Shown: positions 59,411 through 64,000 of the stretch, piece after piece | Numbering within the stretch: position 1 is the stretch's first letter | Layout: every line of letters starts with the position of its first letter | NCBI RefSeq assembly: GCF_900184815.1 | Contig: NZ_FXXQ01000001.1 | Coordinates: 186,001-250,000 of the forward strand | Direction of reading: 5' to 3' | DNA: 64,000 nucleotides | From: Boseongicola aestuarii | Lineage (GTDB): Bacteria; Pseudomonadota; Alphaproteobacteria; Rhodobacterales; Rhodobacteraceae | Position numbers and translations under genes: made by a program | Notes under the pieces: generated by a model | Database searches by the model: none | What the model saw: only the letters and a program-made list of their open reading frames with translations | Told to the model about the DNA's origin: nothing

Positions 59411-60634
59411 TCACTCCGCCGGCGCCGATCTGGGCTTGGGGCGCATGACCAGCCAGATCAACGATCCACCCGCCAGCACCAGAAACGGCGCCATGGCGAT
59501 ATTGACGGCGCGCCAGCCTTCCACTGCATCTCCGCCAAGGCAATTCGTCAATCCGCCCGACGACAACGAGGCCAGCGTCACACAGCCCATGACGATCATG
59601 TCGTTCATTCCCTGCACCCGACCTCGCTCGGCGACCGAATGCGCATGGGACAACATGGTCGTCGCTCCGATGAACCCGAAATTCCACCCAAGTCCAAGCA
59701 GGATCAGCGCCACATAGAAATTCGACAACTCCGTGCCCGACAAGGCCACCGCTCCGGCGCCAGTCAGGATCAGCAACCCGACCGCGACGATTCTTTCCGC
59801 ACCGAAGCGCGCAACCAGATGTCCGGTGAAAAACGACGGCGCAAACATCGCCAGCACATGCCCCGAAACAATATCAGCAGCGTCGTTGGTCGTGAAGCCG
59901 CAGCCGACAACCGCCAGCGGCGTCGAGGTCATCACCAGGTTCATCAAGGCATAGGCCACCATTGCGCAGGTGATCGATACCGCGATGCGCGGATCGCGGA
60001 GCAACTGCCGTCTGGTGCGCCCCAAAACTTCGTCCGCCGCCTGTCTGACGGGCGCCGGCACGTCCAGAAACAAGAAAAGCACCGCGCCGATAAGGTTCAG
60101 CACGATGATCGCGATGTAGGTTCCAAGGAACGGCACCACCATGGCATCGGAGGTGAATTTCACCAGTTGCGGGCCGATAACGGCCGAAAACAACCCGCCC
60201 GCCATCACATAGCTGATCGCCTTGGGGCGGTAGGCGTCAGACGCCACATCCGTGGCCGCAAAGCGGTAAAAGCCCTGCGCCGACATATAGACGCCCGTCA
60301 GGATGGACCCGCCCAGAAACAGCCAGAAGTTCGCGTAAAACAGACCGATGGCACCGATCACCGCGCCAAGTGCGCCGCCGAAGGCGCCGACGAAAAACCC
60401 GGCTGTGCGACCATAGCGCTGCATGAAAGTCGATATGGGCGTTGCCGTCAGCATCGACCCCAGCACGATCATCGAGATAGGCAGCGTCGCCAGACAGATA
60501 TTCGGCGCCAGCGTGGTGCCGGCCAGACCACCGATAATGAAGATCATCGGAAGTTGCGCGCCCAGAATGGCCTGTGCCGCAACGAGCACCGTCACATTGC
60601 GCCGGGCGCGTCTATCATCTGTCATACTCGTCAT
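59411..60634 (-). CDS. Major facilitator superfamily transporter
   Basis: The 407-residue protein has about 12 hydrophobic segments in two halves, with 'MQRYGRTAGFFVGAFGG' resembling the MFS loop 2-3 motif and 'ARFGAERIVAVGLLIL' in the second half. It looks like the drug-efflux/YbfB-like group. Substrate is unknown. The start could also be the ATG two codons later (MTDDRRARRN). It is divergent from cobK. Confidence 0.85.
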   Translation of the reverse strand: MTSMTDDRRARRNVTVLVAAQAILGAQLPMIFIIGGLAGTTLAPNICLATLPISMIVLGSMLTATPISTFMQRYGRTAGFFVGAFGGALGAVIGAIGLFYANFWLFLGGSILTGVYMSAQGFYRFAATDVASDAYRPKAISYVMAGGLFSAVIGPQLVKFTSDAMVVPFLGTYIAIIVLNLIGAVLFLFLDVPAPVRQAADEVLGRTRRQLLRDPRIAVSITCAMVAYALMNLVMTSTPLAVVGCGFTTNDAADIVSGHVLAMFAPSFFTGHLVARFGAERIVAVGLLILTGAGAVALSGTELSNFYVALILLGLGWNFGFIGATTMLSHAHSVAERGRVQGMNDMIVMGCVTLASLSSGGLTNCLGGDAVEGWRAVNIAMAPFLVLAGGSLIWLVMRPKPRSAPAE

Positions 60635-60781
60635 GGGTTCGGATTACGCGGCCCGTCGCGGCCCCACAAGAGAGCAATCATCACTTTCCATTTCGAACTC
60701 CGGCGGCGCGCGTCAAATTAAAGTGGAAAAACGAAAACACCGGACTATCTTTTGCGTTGTTATCTCGAATTGAGCCTGCAC

Positions 60782-61591
60782 ATGACCGGCGAATTCCACG
60801 CGTTTGCTGCCAAAACGTCCTTGCCCTATGTGGAAAACGTGTCGCGCCAACGCAAGACACGTGTACTGTTACTGGCGGGAACGGCCGAGGCGCGCAATAT
60901 CGCCTCCGCGCTCAGTCGCGAGCCTTACATCGTGATGACCGTTTCGCTTGCCCGCCCCGAGCGCGTCCCCCATCAGTTCGGCTGGCCGGTCCGCATCGGG
61001 GGTTGGGGCGGCTCCGAGGCCTACCGCCACTGGCTGATCCGCGAAGGGATAGACGCGGTGATCGACGCCACCCATCCCTTCGCCACCGAGATGAGCCAGC
61101 GCACCGCGAAGATCGCGCCCGAGCTTGGTATCTCTGCGGTACGCTTCATGCGCCCGGCGTGGTTGCCGACCAAGAACGACAACTGGACGTTCCTGAACGT
61201 ACCCGAGGAAGCCGCCGCGCACATTCCTGAGAACGCGACCGTCTTTCTTGCGACCGGGCGCCGTGATCTGGACCGGTTTGCAAACCTCGATCAACGCCGC
61301 ATCCTGTGTCGGGTGCGCGACACGCCACAAAGCACGATCCCGTTTCAAAACGGCCAGTTCGTCGTTACACGCGGCCCGGTCACCGTGAACGACGAGATCG
61401 ACCACTTCGACGAATTGAAAGTCGACTGGATCGTCACGCGCAATTCCGGCGGGCACGGTGGCTGGCCCAAGCTCGAGGCCGCGCGCGCCTTGGGGCTTCC
61501 GGTTGCGGTGCTGCGCCGCCCGCCGCCCGTCGAAATGGTCAAGATCTCCACCGTGGCAGAACTGCTCCAATGGGTCAGGAGGCGGCGATGA
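60782..61591 (+). CDS. cobK: Precorrin-6A reductase (CobK/CbiJ)
   Basis: The reductase fold is clear: 'TRVLLLAGTAEARNIASAL' binds NADPH, then 'DAVIDATHPFATEMSQ' and 'IVTRNSGGHGGWPKLEAARA'. It reduces precorrin-6A in cobalamin synthesis. The start is uncertain: ATG 60782 gives 269 residues but about 24 more than the usual N-terminus, and GTG near 60838 is an alternative. No other cob gene is in the window. Its stop overlaps the glycosylase start (ATGA). Confidence 0.88.
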   Translation: MTGEFHAFAAKTSLPYVENVSRQRKTRVLLLAGTAEARNIASALSREPYIVMTVSLARPERVPHQFGWPVRIGGWGGSEAYRHWLIREGIDAVIDATHPFATEMSQRTAKIAPELGISAVRFMRPAWLPTKNDNWTFLNVPEEAAAHIPENATVFLATGRRDLDRFANLDQRRILCRVRDTPQSTIPFQNGQFVVTRGPVTVNDEIDHFDELKVDWIVTRNSGGHGGWPKLEAARALGLPVAVLRRPPPVEMVKISTVAELLQWVRRRR

Positions 61592-62229
61592 GCACACCTG
61601 AAATCGGACGTGTCATCACCTCGCGCGCCTGTGTCGACGAAGGCGCGGCATGGCTTGCGACGCAGGACGCGCGTTTCGCGCAGGCCCTGAAGCGCACCGG
61701 GCCCTTGCCGCTGCGGCTGCGCAAGGACGGGTTCGCCGCTCTCTTGGGGGCCATCGTCAGCCAGCAGGTCTCGGTCGCGTCGGCTAGGGCGATCTGGTCC
61801 CGTCTCGCGGACGCCAGGCTGACCGGGCCGCGCAAGATCATGCGCGCCAGCAACGACGAGCTGCGCGCCTGCGGCATGTCGCGGCAGAAAATCCGCTACG
61901 CGCGCGAACTGGCGGCGGCAGGGATCCGGTTTGGCGCGTTGCGCGATCAACCCACCGAAAAGGTTATCGAAACCCTGATCGTGGTGCCTGGTATCGGGCG
62001 CTGGACGGCCGAGATTTATGCGATGTTCTCGCTTGGACGCGCGGACGTCTTTGCCCCCGGTGATCTGGCGCTTCAGGAAGCCGCGCGCAGTCTGTTCGAT
62101 CTGGACGCGCGCCCCACCGAAAAAGAGCTGCGAGGCATGTCGCAGGACTGGTCACCCTGGCGTGGCGTTGCAGCCCGCCTGCTTTGGGCCTACTACCACG
62201 TTGAAAAGGAACGTGAAGGCATAAGATGA
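61588..62229 (+). CDS. DNA-3-methyladenine glycosylase II (AlkA-like)
   Basis: The 213-residue HhH-GPD protein has 'LLGAIVSQQVSVASARAIW' and the hairpin-helix-hairpin 'LIVVPGIGRWTAEIYAMFS' followed by the catalytic Asp in 'RADVFAPGDLALQEA'. It excises alkylated bases from DNA. It starts inside the cobK stop and its own stop overlaps the esterase (ATGA), so three unrelated functions are coupled. There is no 4Fe-4S motif. Confidence 0.92.
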   Translation: MSTPEIGRVITSRACVDEGAAWLATQDARFAQALKRTGPLPLRLRKDGFAALLGAIVSQQVSVASARAIWSRLADARLTGPRKIMRASNDELRACGMSRQKIRYARELAAAGIRFGALRDQPTEKVIETLIVVPGIGRWTAEIYAMFSLGRADVFAPGDLALQEAARSLFDLDARPTEKELRGMSQDWSPWRGVAARLLWAYYHVEKEREGIR

Positions 62230-62891
62230 GCGAAGATCTCGATTTCAAACGGCGCGGCTCGACCTCTGGCGATGACAGTTCGGTGGTGATGTTTCTCCAC
62301 GGCTATGGCGCCGACGGCAATGACCTTTTGGGGCTGGCCGAACCACTGGCCCCACATATGCCGGACACGGTCTTCATTGCGCCCAACGCGCCGGATCGCT
62401 CGATGGCGAACCCAATGGGATTTCAGTGGTTTCCGATCCCCTGGATCGACGGATCCAGCGAAGCTGCGGCAGGCGAAGGTTTGTTGCAGGCCGCCCGCCG
62501 GCTTGATGCGTTCATTGATAAAGTGCTGGCAGATGAAGGTCTTGGCCCGGACCGTCTGATCCTGTTCGGATTCAGCCAGGGCACGATGATGAGCCTTCAC
62601 GTCGCCCCAAGGCGCGCGGATCCGGTTGCCGGCATCGTAGGGTTTTCGGGGCGTCTTATGATGGCGGATGCTCTGGCGCACGAAACACTAAGCCGCCCGC
62701 CGGTCTTGTTGATTCACGGCGACGCCGATGACGTGGTGCCCTTTGGCGAGATGCAGGCCGCGGCCAATGCGTTGCAGGAGGCCGAATTCGACGTCTATGG
62801 CCATGTAATGCAGGGCACCGGACATGGGATCGCGCCAGATGGTCTGAGCGTTGCGCTGACTTTCATGAGGAACTTCCTGCAAATCGCTTAG
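62226..62891 (+). CDS. Phospholipase/carboxylesterase family hydrolase
   Basis: The 221-residue alpha/beta hydrolase has the nucleophile in 'ILFGFSQGTMMSLH' (GxSxG), the Asp in 'VLLIHGDADDVVPFGEM', and the His in 'GTGHGIAPDGLS'. The oxyanion region is 'VVMFLHGYGADGNDL'. It matches the small esterase group related to acyl-protein thioesterases. The natural ester is unknown. The ATG overlaps the glycosylase stop. Confidence 0.92.
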   Translation: MSEDLDFKRRGSTSGDDSSVVMFLHGYGADGNDLLGLAEPLAPHMPDTVFIAPNAPDRSMANPMGFQWFPIPWIDGSSEAAAGEGLLQAARRLDAFIDKVLADEGLGPDRLILFGFSQGTMMSLHVAPRRADPVAGIVGFSGRLMMADALAHETLSRPPVLLIHGDADDVVPFGEMQAAANALQEAEFDVYGHVMQGTGHGIAPDGLSVALTFMRNFLQIA

Positions 62892-62983
62892 GTCGTTTTT
62901 CGATAAAATCCTATGCATTGAAATGTATCGCAGCCGGGGTTCATTAACCGGCTGCAAACCTTTCGTCGCCTAATTCGTGGCTT

Positions 62984-63751
62984 ATGCGACCTGAAAAATA
63001 CCTGGACCGAATACTCACATTTGTGACCCCGAAAGACGGCATCAACTTCCTTTCCAAAGCCGTGCTGGTCAACGCTGCGGTGGTGTTGGCCTTCTTCCAG
63101 ATCGAAATCCTGGTGCATGACGCGGACACGCACCATGCGGCAGAACATGTTTTGGCGACCTTGATCCTTTCTGTTCCGTTCAGCCTGATTGCGTTGGCCG
63201 CGATCTGGTATCTCAACACATTGCGAAGGGATCTTGCAAAGCTGGCGGCGACTGATTTGCTGACCGGCTTGTCAAACCGCCGTGCGTTCATGTCAGCGTC
63301 GGAAAACGCCACTTCCCAGTCGCGCGGCATCATGATGATGATCGATCTCGACCATTTCAAGCAGATCAACGATACTTACGGCCACACGGTCGGCGATGAC
63401 TGTTTGCGCGCCATGGCGGATGTCTTGCGCGAACAGGTTCGAACCAACGATGTGGTCGGCAGGCTTGGCGGCGAGGAATTTGGCGTGTTTCTGGTGGATG
63501 CCCCGATGGAAGCGGCCCAACAAATCGGAGAGCGGATCTGTGCCGGCGCGTCTCTGACCCTTTCGCAAGCGGACCGTGACGTAAAGGTTACGGCCTCGAT
63601 CGGAGCGGTCGAGATGCCGCAATTCGAAGACATCGAAGCAATGCTGACGCTTGCCGATATGGCGATGTACCAGGCAAAGAACGCGGGCCGCGGGTGTCTT
63701 GTGTTTTGGGAAAAGGGGGTCACGGCACGGGCGCAGGCTGAATGCGTTTGA
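62984..63751 (+). CDS. Membrane-anchored diguanylate cyclase (GGDEF)
   Basis: The 255-residue protein has two membrane segments near residues 22-42 and 57-78, a short linker, then a full GGDEF domain: 'DLLTGLSNRRAFM', 'MIDLDHFKQINDTYGH' and the active site GGEEF. An RTND motif five residues before GGEEF fits the inhibitory I-site, so the enzyme is probably feedback-inhibited. It makes cyclic di-GMP from two GTP. There is no EAL domain or recognisable sensor. Confidence 0.93.
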   Translation: MRPEKYLDRILTFVTPKDGINFLSKAVLVNAAVVLAFFQIEILVHDADTHHAAEHVLATLILSVPFSLIALAAIWYLNTLRRDLAKLAATDLLTGLSNRRAFMSASENATSQSRGIMMMIDLDHFKQINDTYGHTVGDDCLRAMADVLREQVRTNDVVGRLGGEEFGVFLVDAPMEAAQQIGERICAGASLTLSQADRDVKVTASIGAVEMPQFEDIEAMLTLADMAMYQAKNAGRGCLVFWEKGVTARAQAECV

Positions 63752-63938
63752 GACCCTGGGCCGCTGGCTGACGCGGCGGTTCATCCTCCTGTCATATTTC
63801 CTCACCAACGCTTTCACCATGCCGTGCTATTGTGGGGCTTGCGTGATTGCGGCCCCTATATATAGTCGAAGTTGAGGCCCGAGGCGGATCATATGCGCTT
63901 TGGGTGAAACCGGACATGGGTCAGAGGTGAGCGGAAGA

Positions 63939-64000
63939 ATGGACGGAGACTTCAGAACGAGTTTTGTGCGAGAACCTGGGTGCCTGCGTCACAAGCCCGC
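63939..64000 (+). CDS. Possible start of a gene cut by the window edge
   Basis: From ATG 63939 the frame is open to the end (MDGDFRTSFVREPGCLRHKP), preceded by a weak GCGGAAG site. Too little is present to recognise a family. The 187 bases before it hold no gene; an AT-rich tatatatag at about 63859 could be part of its promoter. Confidence 0.4.
   Translation, partial: MDGDFRTSFVREPGCLRHKP

Overview
This window reads as chromosomal DNA of a Rhodobacterales bacterium (Roseobacter group). The evidence is high-GC coding sequence, an alphaproteobacterial LexA gene with GTTC-N7-GTTC operators, a CckA-type hybrid kinase, the block gltA-gltX-comEC-lexA-moeA-moaC-trpC, and copies of the short intergenic repeat built around 'aatatccccgccggaggc'. 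No rRNA, tRNA, CRISPR array, insertion sequence or prophage was recognised.

Layout. 1-830: the tail of a GTA-type 3TM holin followed by three tiny, start/stop-overlapping genes. 930-4206: cytochrome c maturation (ccmF, ccmH) and a crotonase. 4440-17065: mostly minus-strand housekeeping genes (alternative oxidase, gltA, gltX, lexA, moeA, moaC, trpC, ung, a broken PLP enzyme, trpD, trpG), with comEC on the plus strand. 17196-26681: assorted single genes (YibQ-like deacetylase, ABM and GFA proteins, fatty-acid desaturase, NCS2 permease, molybdopterin oxidoreductase, orphan oligopeptide-type binding protein). 26682-28966: a poor region with about 1.2 kb of no recognisable gene, a Hint-like gene without its cysteine, and a chemotaxis operon cut off inside CheY. 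29358-38462: a complete alpha-glucoside uptake and hydrolysis system (glk, aglR, aglE-F-G-A-K) with two matching LacI-type operators. 38520-47605: aldolase, guaB, rsmB, an interrupted cckA, and recA with an SOS box. 47865-63751: translation genes (alaS, typA, cysS), cimA, small metabolic genes, cobK, an AlkA-like glycosylase, an esterase and a diguanylate cyclase.

How the genes work together. The agl cluster imports alpha-glucosides (AglEFGK), hydrolyses them in the cytoplasm (AglA) and phosphorylates the glucose (Glk), under AglR. LexA and RecA form the SOS switch, and both carry visible SOS boxes. trpG, trpD and trpC share the minus strand with moaC and moeA.

The most notable signals are lesions. 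cckA has one in-frame TAA between its dimerisation and ATPase domains. A cysteine-synthase-family gene has one in-frame TAG. A cheY gene loses its last quarter at a junction with unrelated DNA. CckA, chemotaxis and the GTA holin belong to the CtrA-linked motility and gene-transfer programme of this order, so these lesions may reflect its decay in this strain. Sequencing error cannot be excluded for the two point nonsense codons. Further unexplained structure includes two sets of 11-bp phased repeats and four copies of a dispersed repeat.
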